A DNA stretch of 64,000 nucleotides from contig JADJPL010000006.1 in the NCBI GenBank assembly GCA_016713275.1, positions 124,001 through 188,000 on the forward strand, given 5' to 3'. This stretch comes from Haliscomenobacter sp. (GTDB taxonomy: Bacteria; Bacteroidota; Bacteroidia; Chitinophagales; Saprospiraceae). Of the stretch, positions 1-9,208 are shown piece after piece. The position numbers and the translations under genes were made by a program. Each line of letters starts with the position of its first letter. The stretch's first letter is position 1. The notes beneath the pieces are model-generated. The model was not told where the DNA came from and ran no database searches. It saw nothing but the letters and a program-made list of their open reading frames with translations.

Positions 1-204
1 TTCGACCGCATCCTGGCCTCTGCTATGGGGGTGAAAGCCTATGAACTCGTTCGGGATGGCGTTTTTGGAACCATGGTCTCTTACCAGGGCGACCAGTTGA
101 GCCAGGTTCCGATCTCCGAAGCGGTCAAGGGAAATAAAATTCTTACCCCCGACCATTACCTCTTGCGCGTGGCCCGATCTTTGGGCATTTCCTTCGGGGA
201 TTAA
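1..204 (+). CDS. pfkA: 6-phosphofructokinase, C-terminal end (partial)
   Basis: The frame is open from base 1 to a TAA at 202-204, giving the last 67 residues of a protein whose start lies outside the window. The motif DRILASAMGVKAYELVRDG, followed by a stretch with G-x-MVSYQG, matches the conserved C-terminal region of bacterial ATP-dependent 6-phosphofructokinase. That region helps form the sugar-phosphate and allosteric sites in this family. The enzyme phosphorylates fructose 6-phosphate to the 1,6-bisphosphate in cytoplasmic glycolysis. The catalytic domain is not visible here, so an ATP- versus PPi-dependent form cannot be separated from this fragment. Confidence 0.8.
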   Translation, partial: FDRILASAMGVKAYELVRDGVFGTMVSYQGDQLSQVPISEAVKGNKILTPDHYLLRVARSLGISFGD

Positions 205-546
205 ATAAGGTATTAGGCGAGGGCGCCCCTCCTTCAGCCCGTCCGGATAAGGAAATGGCATGCGATCTTCCTCCTCGCTTAGGTCCGAGAATTCATTAGG
301 AGTTTCCTATAAATAAACATAGGTCCCCAAAAAAGGCTATGTAAAGCAAAGATGAATTCTTTGTTAATGCCTTTGTCTTGTTTTCAACGTTTTATTAACC
401 AATCCTTAATGATTATTTTAAGTCCTTTCAGGCAACCCGGTACGGAGTTTTCCTCAATTTTGTGTTGACAATTGATCAAAAAAAGCCGTGCCCAGGGAAG
501 CCCCTTAGACACGGCAGGAAGTAATTAATTAATCAATCACTAAATT
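205..546. other. Intergenic region upstream of susC with a leader hairpin
   Basis: No convincing coding frame is present. The 3' half is AT-rich. A short inverted repeat, GCCGTG at 485-490 with CACGGC at 510-515, would form a hairpin in the susC leader about 30 bases before the start codon. A TTGACA-like hexamer near 463 is not trusted as a promoter because Bacteroidota primary promoters use TTTG and TAnnTTTG elements, and I do not see a clean pair. No clear terminator for pfkA was found. Confidence 0.4.
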
Positions 547-3500
547 ATGAAATTTCAGCTGAATGTGCAAAGCCAATGGGCTTTGCTTAAGGTCTGCTTT
601 TTGACATTTGGAGTTCTGCTCTCCATGTCGGCGTTCGCCCAGCGCACGCTAACCGGCAAGGTAATGGACGCGGCCAACAGCCAGCCCATTATCGGCGCCA
701 ACCTTCTGGTGAAAGGGTCTTCCAACGGTGCCGTAACGGATATCGACGGAACGTTTACCATGAAACTGTCCGACAGCGAAACCGTTTTGGTGGTTACCTA
801 CGTGGGGTACGACACCAAAGAAGTGGAAGTTGCCGGTCTGACGACCATTGAGATCTCCCTCGAAGAAGCCGCTCTTGGCCTCTCCGAAGTTACCGTGACC
901 GCTTTGGGTATCACCAAGGAAAAAGTACGCGTCACTACCGCCATCCAGAGCGTAGATGGCGAACAGCTGATCAAAGCCCGTGAACCGAACAACATTCAGG
1001 GGTTGACGGGAAAAATCGCCGGTCTGACCATCGGTTCCTCCCCTGAAATGCTTCGCCGCCCCAACGTACTGCTGCGCGGCGCCTCCGACCTGCTCTACGT
1101 CGTAGACGGCGTACCGATCAACTCCGACACCTGGAACATCAACCCGGACGACATCGAAACCTTCACCGTTCTGAAGGGCGCCACCGCTGCCGCTTTGTAT
1201 GGCTTCCGCGGGAAAAACGGGGCTATCCTGATCACCACCAAGCGCGGTGTTGGTAAAAACCTTGGATTCAGCGTTGAATTCAACTCTTCGACCATGGTGG
1301 AAGCGGGTTTCAACGCCATTCCGAAAGTACAGGATCTGTATGGCCCTGGCGACCACGGCATCTACGAGTTCGTCGATGGCAGAGGGGGCGGAAAAAACGA
1401 CGGCGACTACGATATCTGGGGGCCGCCGCTCGACGGCCGCTTGCTCACCCAGTACGACAGCCCGATCGATCCCGCTACCGGGAAGCGCATTCCTACGCCC
1501 TTCATCCCCCGCGGTAAGGACAACCTCACCCGTTTCCTCCAGCCTGGTTTGCTGACGACCAACAGCGTGTCGGTCTCCAGCTCGGGCGACCGCTACGACA
1601 TGCGGTTCTCCGTTGGGCATTCCTACCAGAAAGGGGTAGTGCCCAACACCAGCCTCAACATCTCCAACTTCAACGCGACCCTGGGCTTCGACTTTACCGA
1701 CCGCCTGCGGTTTGAATCCAATATCAACTTCAACCGGCAGTTTTCCGACAACTATCCGGACGTCAACTACGGCCCGAACTCCCTGATCTACAACATGATC
1801 ATTTGGGGCGGCGCCGATTGGGATGTCGACGACATGAAGCAAATCTGGCAAGAAGGCAAAGAAGGCGTTCAGCAAATCTATGCCGAATACCAGCGCTACA
1901 ACAACCCCTGGTTTGTAGCTAAAGAATGGCTTCGCGGGCACTACAAGAACGACGTGTTTGGGTATGCCAGCCTCTCTTACGAGATTTCCGATGCGTTGAA
2001 GCTTACCGGACGTTCTTCCGTGACGACCTACGACCTGTTCCGCACCGAAAAGATGCCGTATTCCGCAGGCGCTTATGGACGCGACGAGCGCAAAGGCGAC
2101 TACCGCGAAGACCGCCGCACCCTGTTCGAAAACAATACCGACATCTTGCTTCAGTACGACAAGCGCTTCAATGGCATCAACCTCAGCGCGGTTGCAGGGG
2201 GGAACGTGCGTACCTTTGCCTTCAACAGCAACTACGGTTCTACCGATTACCTGATCACCCCCGGCGTATACTCGTTCAGCAACTCGTTGAACCCCGCCCG
2301 CGTATTCAGCTTTGAATCCAACATGACGGTACTTTCCGGTTATTACTCTACGGACATCACCCTGGGCCGGTACATGAATTTGTCTTATACGGGCTGTGTG
2401 GATAAAATTTCCACCCTTCCCGAAGGCAACCAGACCTTCTACTACCCATCTTTCGGCGCCAACTCCATCGTTACGGAATACCTGCCCCTGGGCCCGGTCT
2501 CCTTCCTGAAGCTCCGCGGCGCTTACGCCAATGTGAAAGACGGTCTGATCTCTTCGACCGTAGCTACGGCAGCCGCTCCTTTTGGCGGCAACCCGCTCGA
2601 ATACGGCGACACCTACCGTTCTTCGTATGACGGCCCCAGCTATGGCAACGCCACCGTGTATTCGACGTCTCTTGCATATGGCAACGTACCGGCTTCCTAC
2701 TTTACCAATACCCTGGGCAACCCCGATTTGGAGCGGAACTCCCGTTCGGAATATGAATTGGGTTTTGACCTCGGTTTGCTGACCAACAGGGTTAATGTGG
2801 AATTCACCTACTTCAACATCAAGGAAGGTCCCCGTACGTTTGCGCGCCCGATTTCTGAGACGACCGGTTATACCGGCCAGCTCGTAAACGGGATCACGAC
2901 TCGCAAAAAAGGATTGGAAATCGTGTTGAAAGCCGATCCGTTCAAAGCGTCTGCCAGCAAACTCAAGTGGCTGCCGATGATTAACTTCTCCACCTTCCGC
3001 GAAACCTATGAGTCGTTCTACAAAGATGCTGAAGGCAAGGAGTTGGAGAAACTGGACGATTACAGCCAGCAGATTGGCAGGCGCGTCGACGAGTATTGGG
3101 TTTCGAACGGCTATTTCTTCACCCCGGATGGTCAGATCATCAACGACAACGGTGGCCGCCCCATTCGCTTGTCTACTGTAAATGGCAATGCCCGTAAATT
3201 GCTCGGCTACCTGGACCCAGACTTCGTGTGGTCGTTCATCAACCGCTTCAGCTACAAGAACTTCACCGTTTCCTTCCAGTTCGACGGCCGTCAGGGTGGC
3301 GTGATCTACAACTACATCCAGCGCCAGACGTTCCGCGGTGGCCGTCATATTTCTACCGTAGAAGGCGCCATGGGCGTTGCCCGCCTCGAAGATACCAAGG
3401 GCAACCGCACCTGGGTCGGCTCTGGCGTACAGATTGCCAACAGCGCCGCGCTGAAATCCGATATCTACGGCAACATCACCAACCTGAGCGAGCTGCAGTT

Positions 3501-3876
3501 CACGCCGAATACAACGGCGACCTTCCTCCAGGACTGGATCAGCCGCTACTACCAGGAGAACGAAACCAACATGATGGACCGCTCCTTTGCCAAGCTTCGC
3601 GAAGTGGTGATCAGCTACAACGTGCCTGTGAAACCCGGATCGTTCTTCCGCGAAATGACCATTTCGCTGATCGGCCGTAACCTGCTGTACTTCGCCGAGA
3701 AGAAGGACATCGATCTCGACGCCTATGTGGGCCGCAGCGCAGGTACCGATATTGAGACGCCGACCAGCAAGCGTTATGGCGTAAACTTCAGCTTAAATTC
3801 TAAACCATGCAAACAACCGCCCCGGCCAAGCCGGGGCGATCATTTACATGTTTTAACCTTAAAAAATTCATCATGA
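547..3876 (+). CDS. SusC/RagA family TonB-linked outer membrane protein
   Basis: This is a 1,109-residue outer-membrane beta-barrel that with its SusD partner imports oligosaccharides or peptides using TonB energy. In order it shows a signal peptide ending in SAFAQ (about residues 1-32), a carboxypeptidase-regulatory-like domain (about 33-110, LTGKVMDAANSQPIIGAN), a plug domain with LLYVVDGVPIN and the SusC-typical GATAAALYGFRGKNGAILITT, then a long barrel. The susD gene follows directly. The C-terminus is odd: family members end in an aromatic residue such as NFSLKF, but here the frame runs on for about 25 residues past GVNFSL into sequence that should be intergenic. One missing C near 3792 would restore LKF and a TAA at 3801-3803. 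No CAZyme lies beside it, so the substrate is unknown. Confidence 0.92.
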   Translation: MKFQLNVQSQWALLKVCFLTFGVLLSMSAFAQRTLTGKVMDAANSQPIIGANLLVKGSSNGAVTDIDGTFTMKLSDSETVLVVTYVGYDTKEVEVAGLTTIEISLEEAALGLSEVTVTALGITKEKVRVTTAIQSVDGEQLIKAREPNNIQGLTGKIAGLTIGSSPEMLRRPNVLLRGASDLLYVVDGVPINSDTWNINPDDIETFTVLKGATAAALYGFRGKNGAILITTKRGVGKNLGFSVEFNSSTMVEAGFNAIPKVQDLYGPGDHGIYEFVDGRGGGKNDGDYDIWGPPLDGRLLTQYDSPIDPATGKRIPTPFIPRGKDNLTRFLQPGLLTTNSVSVSSSGDRYDMRFSVGHSYQKGVVPNTSLNISNFNATLGFDFTDRLRFESNINFNRQFSDNYPDVNYGPNSLIYNMIIWGGADWDVDDMKQIWQEGKEGVQQIYAEYQRYNNPWFVAKEWLRGHYKNDVFGYASLSYEISDALKLTGRSSVTTYDLFRTEKMPYSAGAYGRDERKGDYREDRRTLFENNTDILLQYDKRFNGINLSAVAGGNVRTFAFNSNYGSTDYLITPGVYSFSNSLNPARVFSFESNMTVLSGYYSTDITLGRYMNLSYTGCVDKISTLPEGNQTFYYPSFGANSIVTEYLPLGPVSFLKLRGAYANVKDGLISSTVATAAAPFGGNPLEYGDTYRSSYDGPSYGNATVYSTSLAYGNVPASYFTNTLGNPDLERNSRSEYELGFDLGLLTNRVNVEFTYFNIKEGPRTFARPISETTGYTGQLVNGITTRKKGLEIVLKADPFKASASKLKWLPMINFSTFRETYESFYKDAEGKELEKLDDYSQQIGRRVDEYWVSNGYFFTPDGQIINDNGGRPIRLSTVNGNARKLLGYLDPDFVWSFINRFSYKNFTVSFQFDGRQGGVIYNYIQRQTFRGGRHISTVEGAMGVARLEDTKGNRTWVGSGVQIANSAALKSDIYGNITNLSELQFTPNTTATFLQDWISRYYQENETNMMDRSFAKLREVVISYNVPVKPGSFFREMTISLIGRNLLYFAEKKDIDLDAYVGRSAGTDIETPTSKRYGVNFSLNSKPCKQPPRPSRGDHLHVLTLKNSS

Positions 3877-5437
3877 AACTGCATAAATTTTTGATTGTCC
3901 TGCTGGCAATCTTCTCTTTCACCTTCCACTCCTGCGATCTCGCCGAATTGGAAGCGGATCCGAACCGGGCGACCAACTCTCCCGCTTCCCTGATCCTCAA
4001 TGGCGCACTCAATAACCTGTATACCGAGTGCTGGAACGAAACCATGCGCCGCAACCAGTACTTCTGCATCAACTACAACTATTACGGCACCAACGAATAC
4101 TGGTCGGGCTCCGCTTCTTTGGACTACACCCGGTTGAAGAACGTCCAGAAGATGGAAGAAGAGGCCATCCGGGGGGGCGCCGCAGTGGTGAATCCCTATA
4201 GCGCTCTGGGCAAATTTTTCCGCGCTTACCACTTCGTGAACATGACCCAAAAGGTAGGCGATCTTCCTTTAGGTGAGGCGTTGAGCGGGTTGGAGAACAC
4301 TACTCCGAAATACGCTACCCAAAAGGAAATCTATATTCAGGTTTTGAAGTGGCTCGACGAGGCCAACACCGACCTCGCCTCCCTGATTGCCAAAGGCGGC
4401 CAGAAAGCAGACGGCGACTGGTTCTATGGCGGGGATCTGACGAAGTGGCAAAAACTGGTCAATGCTTACCGCTTACGCGTACTGGTTAGCTTGAGCAAGA
4501 AAGACGCTGATGCAGACGTGAAGGTCAAGGCAGCAATTTGCCGAGATCTTGGGCAACCCATCCAAGTACCCTTTGATGAGCAGTATCGACGACAATCTCC
4601 AGTTTCTGGCGTTGGGTGGCCAGGCTGCCAACTACTATCCGAAAAAACCCAAGTTCTTACGGGTTTTGACGCCTTCGCGAGAACACGTCCAAACTGTATA
4701 TCGACCTGTTGAAGGAGTATCAGGATCCACGTTTGTTCGTGGTGGCCGAACCTGCCGAAGCGTTGGTGAAAGCAGGAAAAGCGCCCACGGCTTTTGATGC
4801 TTTTGCTGGCGCCAGCACTGGAGAAAGCCTCGACGATATGTCTTACAAAGCCCAGATTGGCGAGTATTCTCTGATCAACCGCAAGCGCTTTTACGCTACC
4901 TTCGAAGGCGAACCCATCGTGCAGGCAGGCTACCCTGAGATGTGCTTCAACATCGCTGAAGGGATCAACCGCGGCTGGGCAACCGGCAATGCAGAAGACT
5001 GGTACAAAAAAGGGATCAACGCTTCGATGGCTTTCTATGGCATCTCTACCGGCAACCTCACGGTGTTTTTCGCCGTTCCGGGCGCTGCATTAGGCAACTT
5101 CACCACCCAGACCGTTCCGGTTAACCTCGATACCTACTACGCGCAAGCCAACGTCAAGTATGCTGGCAACAACACTACCGGTCTGGAGCAAATCCTGAAG
5201 CAGAAATACCTCGCAATGGCGCAAGGCTCCGATCTGGAGGCCTATTACAACTACCGCCGTACGGGTATCCCCGCGTTCTTAACGGGTGTTGGCATTGGAA
5301 ACGCCGGCAAAATTCCACTCCGCTACCAATATCCGAATAGCGAAGACATCACCAACCCAGCGAACCTGGCGGAAGCTCTCCAGCGCCAATATGCCGGAAA
5401 AGACGACATCTTCGGCAAAATGTGGCTGATCCAGTAA
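3873..5437 (+). CDS. SusD/RagB-like surface lipoprotein (frame broken)
   Basis: This is the substrate-binding lipoprotein partner of the preceding SusC. The start at 3873 gives MKLHKFLIVLLAIFSF and a lipobox ending FHSC, so it is lipidated and expected at the outer surface. The following residues fit the SusD-like_2 group: CDLAELEADPN, a TPR-like helical part, KYPLMSSIDDN, and a C-terminal KQKYLAMAQGSDLEAYYNYR stretch. The protein is recovered only by joining three frames, with breaks near 4530 and between about 4645 and 4685. In the second zone at least two small indels are needed, because a TGA remains after a single correction. About 520 residues result, a normal size. Sequencing error is the simplest reading, but true inactivation is not excluded. 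Confidence 0.85.
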
Positions 5438-5457
5438 TTCTCGGGATCGCTTGATCT

Positions 5458-5505
5458 AAAAAAAACGGGGATGTCATCCATGCGGGATGGCGTCCCTGTT
5501 TTTTT
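5458..5505 (+). terminator. Rho-independent terminator after susCD
   Basis: A near-perfect stem of about 16 pairs including G-U pairs (ACGGGGATGTCATCC against GGGATGGCGTCCCTGT) closes a five-base loop. It is preceded by a run of A and followed by seven T. It begins about 20 bases after the susD stop codon. The A and T runs on both sides would let it act in either direction. Confidence 0.88.
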
Positions 5506-5602
5506 AGTAACGGGGGTAACGTTTAGGCGTTGGGGCGTTGAGGGGTAGGGTGCTTCTGGAGGCAAGGCGGTTTCTACCTCGCTACCTCGCTACTTCGCTA
5601 CG
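5506..5602. repeat. Inverted pair of short tandem repeats at a convergent junction
   Basis: AGTAACGGGGGTAACG at 5506-5521 faces an array of CTACCTCG/CTACTTCG octamers at 5574-5602. The two arms are approximately reverse complements of each other. They lie between plus-strand susD and a minus-strand small gene, whose last codons are themselves made from the repeat. The same arrangement recurs at two other convergent junctions in the window. Confidence 0.6.
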
Positions 5603-5826
5603 TTCTCCTTTTCCTTACATCCGCAGCAAGCTTTCGCCTGGGTATATATGGACGCGGCTACGGCCAGCGCGAATAAGACGACCCCCGCCTTGCAATAGAA
5701 GGTACAGAAAAAAACCGGACCGGCGCCGAGGGAATTCGAAATGGCGCCGACGAGGATCAGCAGCAGGAACAAAGCAAATAGCGCTGCGGGCAAGATTAAT
5801 CCAATTCGGCACAGGAACGTTCTCAT
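5590..5826 (-). CDS. Small hydrophobic membrane protein
   Basis: This 78-residue frame has two hydrophobic segments (about residues 8-30, LILPAALFALFLLLILVGA, and about 45-60) and a Cys/Lys-rich tail containing KACCGCKEKE. That is consistent with a small two-pass inner-membrane protein. No family is recognised. The tail reaches into the tandem repeat at 5574-5602. A second start choice is not obvious. It could be a chance frame, but the hydrophobic pattern and AT-rich upstream region favour a real small gene. Confidence 0.4.
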   Translation of the reverse strand: MRTFLCRIGLILPAALFALFLLLILVGAISNSLGAGPVFFCTFYCKAGVVLFALAVAASIYTQAKACCGCKEKENVAK

Positions 5827-5948
5827 TTTTGTTTAATTTAACCTTAGTTTACCAATGCAATCAGAACCCCAAATTGATTCTATGTGCAAGTTCTGGCTTA
5901 AAAAATTGGTAATCAAATATTTAGACTTGACATCTTACTTCCCGGAAA

Positions 5949-5962
5949 TTGATATTAATCAC
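5949..5962. promoter_or_regulatory. Candidate FNR/CRP-type operator
   Basis: TTGATATTAATCAC is one base away from the classical FNR palindrome TTGAT-N4-ATCAA. It is centred about 31 bases before the start of a regulator gene that carries FNR-type cysteines. Its position fits autoregulation. CCGG on both sides extends the dyad slightly. Confidence 0.5.
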
Positions 5963-5986
5963 AGCGCCGGGTGAACGATTAAACCT

Positions 5987-6676
5987 ATGGCCACTGAAAT
6001 TTCTTCCTGTAAACTATGCCAGGTAAAATCCTGCGCGGTTGCCGCCCTCTCGGATGAAGAACTCGGCGTTCTTTCCGGCAATATCCAGCACGTGTCGTTT
6101 AAAAAGGGGGAGACGGTGTTCAAGGAGGGGTTGTTGATCTCCCATGTCTTCTATCTGAAAAAGGGATTGATCAAACTGCATCAGCACGTGAGCGAGGAGC
6201 GGGAAGCGATCCTGAAGATTTGTTTTCCGACCTGCTACTTCGGCCTCTCCACTATTTTTGGCAACCGGACCAACCTCTACTCTGCTACCGCCATCGAACC
6301 GACGGAGGTTTGCATGATCGATGTTTCCACGTTTAAAGAAATGATTTACAGCAATGGCAAGTTTGCTTTCGAGATCATCGCCGATATCTCTAAAGACGAG
6401 CTCAACGTGTGCCGGCGGTTTATCAGCCTGACGGCCAAACAAACCAATGGCCGGATAGCCAGCGCCCTGCTGTTCTTCGCCCGGAAAGTATACCAAAATC
6501 CCACGTTTGAACTCCCCCTGAGCCGCGTGGAACTGGGCGAATTCCTCGGTATTTCCAGAGAGGGCGTCACCCGCGGCCTCGTACTATTCAAACAAGACGG
6601 CCTCATCGAACTGGATAAAAACCGCATCATCCTCCTCAAGGAAGACCGGCTTGAGCTTATTTCCCAATCGGGATGA
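5987..6676 (+). CDS. Crp/Fnr family transcription regulator with FNR-like cysteines
   Basis: This 229-residue regulator has an N-terminal cyclic-nucleotide-binding-like beta-roll (about residues 20-130), a dimer helix, and a winged HTH (about 170-220, LSRVELGEFLGISREGVTRG). Cysteines at 8, 11 and 16 (SCKLCQVKSC) plus Cys109 (EPTEVCMID) align in order and spacing with the four cysteines that hold the oxygen-labile 4Fe-4S cluster of E. coli FNR. An oxygen- or NO-responsive activator/repressor is therefore plausible, and cAMP sensing is less so. It stands alone, convergent with the acylase gene. An FNR-like box lies just upstream. Bacteroidota have many Crp/Fnr paralogues, so the exact regulon cannot be named. 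Confidence 0.9.
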   Translation: MATEISSCKLCQVKSCAVAALSDEELGVLSGNIQHVSFKKGETVFKEGLLISHVFYLKKGLIKLHQHVSEEREAILKICFPTCYFGLSTIFGNRTNLYSATAIEPTEVCMIDVSTFKEMIYSNGKFAFEIIADISKDELNVCRRFISLTAKQTNGRIASALLFFARKVYQNPTFELPLSRVELGEFLGISREGVTRGLVLFKQDGLIELDKNRIILLKEDRLELISQSG

Positions 6677-6689
6677 TTCGATGTACGAG

Positions 6690-7102
6690 GGACGGTGGAC
6701 GGTGGACGATTTACGAGGTGCGTGGTAGGAAGGACGAGGTTCAGAGGCTGCCTGAAATTTTAGTTTGCTTCTTTATACAGTTGGGGAGCACACATGTTAA
6801 CAAAAAAAAGAATTAGCAGTTATCTCAAAACGCTTTCCAGTGTGTGGGGGGTATTCCTTAACCCCATGGTAAAGGCTGACGAAGCACGTTCCCCCTTCAA
6901 AGGGGGAGAACGCCATATTCTTCAGTTTTGAGATGGCTTCTAAACTAGTTCAATTTTCCTTCTGAACGCGATCACCTGGTTTCACCAATTACGCTTACCC
7001 TTGCAGTTAGACCTCGCACTTCGCTCCCAAATGTCCCCCCCCCCGCCCGTCCCTCCCCGTCCCGTCCCCCGTCCCGTCTCCCCCGTCCACCGTCCACCGT
7101 CC
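6690..7102. repeat. Gene-free convergent junction with inverted arms and an internal palindromic element
   Basis: An 18-bp perfect inverted repeat, GGACGGTGGACGGTGGAC at 6690-6707 and its complement at 7085-7102, brackets the gap between the converging Crp/Fnr and acylase genes. Each arm is a 7-bp tandem repeat. Inside, ATCTCAAAAC (6822-6831) pairs with GTTTTGAGAT (6925-6934) around a CCCCCTTCAAAGGGGG hairpin (6891-6906), which looks like a separate small palindromic element. A C-rich stretch with several CCGTCCC units precedes the right arm. I see no gene in this 427-base gap. Confidence 0.65.
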
Positions 7103-7103
7103 T

Positions 7104-8998
7104 TCACTCCGGATGATACGTCCGCTCCGCATTCCGCATCACATCCTCCTTGTAGAACAGCACGTCTTTAAACTGGTGTGCGGCATACCTTTCCGATTGG
7201 TCGTTAAAGTGCGGGGAGGCGGGGTTGCTGCTGGACCCGCCGGTAACGATGGATCTGGCCCGGACTTTTTCTCCAAACTCCACTACGGCGACGAAGCTGT
7301 TGCCTACGTACCCGTATCTTTTTTTGGTATTGGGGGCGGTCCGGGCGCCAAAAGCGGGCAGGGAGCCCCACATGGAGGCGGTGAACCCAACCGGGATGCT
7401 GGCCTTCTGGTCGTCGAACTCCTCCTGGACCTTGCCTGTGAGGCGTTGAAACCGGTTGATCTCTCCCCAGGGTGTTTTCCAGGTTCCGAAATCGCGGGTG
7501 AGTTCAGCGACGGCCTCCTGAAGGCGCTGTACTTTTTCCTGGGCGCTGCTTCTGCAGACCATGTATTCTACCAGCGCCCATTGGGTGGTGGGGTCTCCGG
7601 GCTGGATTTTGGAGCGGATGGAGGCCATGAGCTTCTCTGCCCAGTAGACGGCCAGGGTGGTAGGCACGGACTCGGCGCCCCAGTTGCGGTTCCAGGCGCG
7701 TAGCTGGTCCATTGGGTCTTTTAAAGCGGCGCAAAGCGGATCCTGTTGAGCGGCGCGCTCGTCGAATGCCGAAGCCAGGGCGGGGATCAGTTTATCGAAA
7801 GCGGCGAGGTGGGGGTCAGGGGCGGCGGTGATCAGGTTGTCGAGGGTATACGAGTTCGTTCTGGAAAGCACCTGAACGGCGTTCACGCCCCGGTAGTTTT
7901 CGGCATCCGGCGCCATGTAGGTGGGATAATACGACGCTTGTGGGCTGGCGCTGCCTGCCACAGTGAAGGGGGTGGAATTGCAGTTTTGTATCCATCCGGA
8001 AGCCGGATTCCTGGTCTGTACGATCTCTTTGACTTTGTGCAACCCTTTCCACTCGGTTTCCGGGTTGGCGCCGTCGACCGGGTTTTCCCAATCGAAGCCT
8101 GGGTTGCGCCTGGGCATGAAGTCGCCGTGCCAGTAAGCGATATTGCCCTGCTTGTCGGCAAAGACGGTGTTGTTGGAAGAATTGGTCCGGATGTCCATGG
8201 TTTTTTTGTACGACTTATATCCGGTGGCTTATGCTCGTTGAATCCCTGATAGATGAAAAACTGCCCCCAGGTAACTGCCCCGTAAGCGTTGAGTCCTTCT
8301 TCGCTGACCATATGCACTTCGGAACGGAAATAGAACGACGTGTGGGGGTTGATGAGCAACAGCGCGTTGCCGGTGGCGCTTTTAAGGGGCGCTATGGCAA
8401 AGCCGTTGGAGCCGGTGGGTTCTTCCTCCCATTTGGGTGTTTCCTCCAGGAAGGACGTTCCGGCCCGGTTTTGCCCATAAAACGCGCGTATACCATTCAG
8501 AGGCACGGCGGAGATATTTCCTCCAATGCTGCCTTCGCTGAAGGTGAGCGGCATCCAGGGCTGGAAGCGGGTCAGGAGTTTTGGCTTGATCTCGGGGTGG
8601 GTGTATAAATAGTAGTTTACGCCATCGGCGAAGGCGTTCAGGAGTTTTTTCATCCACGCGGGGCTGGATTGGTAGATGGCGGCTGCCTCCAGGGTGTCGA
8701 GGAACAAACGGGCCCGGATGTCGTGATACAAGGCCGATTCGCCTTCGATCTCCGCAAGCCGCCCGATCGCTTCGATGTAGTTGTGTTCCACCCGGAAAAA
8801 GTCGTCCTCGCACTGGGCGTAGAGGACTCCAAACACGGCGTCAGCGTCGGTTTTTCCGTAAATATGGGGAATGCCCCATTGGTCGCGGATAATGGTCACT
8901 TGTTGCGCCTGGGCTTTCCAGCGGGCGATCTCGGCCTCCTGAGCGGATTGAGCAGCCAGGGAGGTGGCGCCCAGTAAAAGGATAAAAAGGAATCTCAT
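7104..8998 (-). pseudogene. Penicillin acylase-type N-terminal nucleophile hydrolase, internally deleted
   Basis: The protein begins MRFLFILLLGATSLAAQSAQ, a secretion signal. It continues with IIRDQWGIPHIYGKTDADAVFG, typical of the penicillin amidase/aculeacin acylase alpha chain, here quoted only as far as the family start. The autocleavage and nucleophile site is TGSNGFAIAP, with Ser197 as the expected beta-chain N-terminus. Such enzymes hydrolyse amides, for example acyl-homoserine lactones, lipopeptides or beta-lactams, in the periplasm. After GQFFIYQGFNEH (about 8225) the frame changes and the homology resumes at KKTMDIRTNSSNNTVFAD. From memory of the family, roughly a hundred residues that include GWMHTS should lie between. 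The total of about 630 codons is correspondingly short. I read this as a real or assembly-induced deletion, so activity is doubtful. Confidence 0.8.
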
Positions 8999-9208
8999 GC
9001 AATTTGGTTTTTTGGCATTGTACGAGGGAAAAATAGGGAACTTGGAGGGAATTCAACCGAAAAAGAAGAGAATTCTTGTTATTGAAGACGCTGGCCTTTT
9101 TTGTACTTTTAATTTGCCTAAAAGGTGAAAGAGAACAGAAAGCGATCCATTCGAAACTAAAACGAACCCCAACAGGTTATTTTAATAAATATACAAACCG
9201 CTTTCGCC

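Noticed and set aside
455..490. A sigma-70 promoter from the TTGACA near 463
   Set aside because: Bacteroidota housekeeping promoters use different elements, and no matching -7 TAnnTTTG is present at a suitable distance.
649..3348. A very long open frame (about 900 codons) antisense to susC
   Set aside because: It is a by-product of codon bias in the real gene: its composition is not protein-like and no motif is recognisable, while the plus strand is an unmistakable SusC.
9076..9208. An upstream plus-strand frame before Uma2 as a separate gene
   Set aside because: Low-complexity, no homology, and it overlaps the Uma2 start in another frame.
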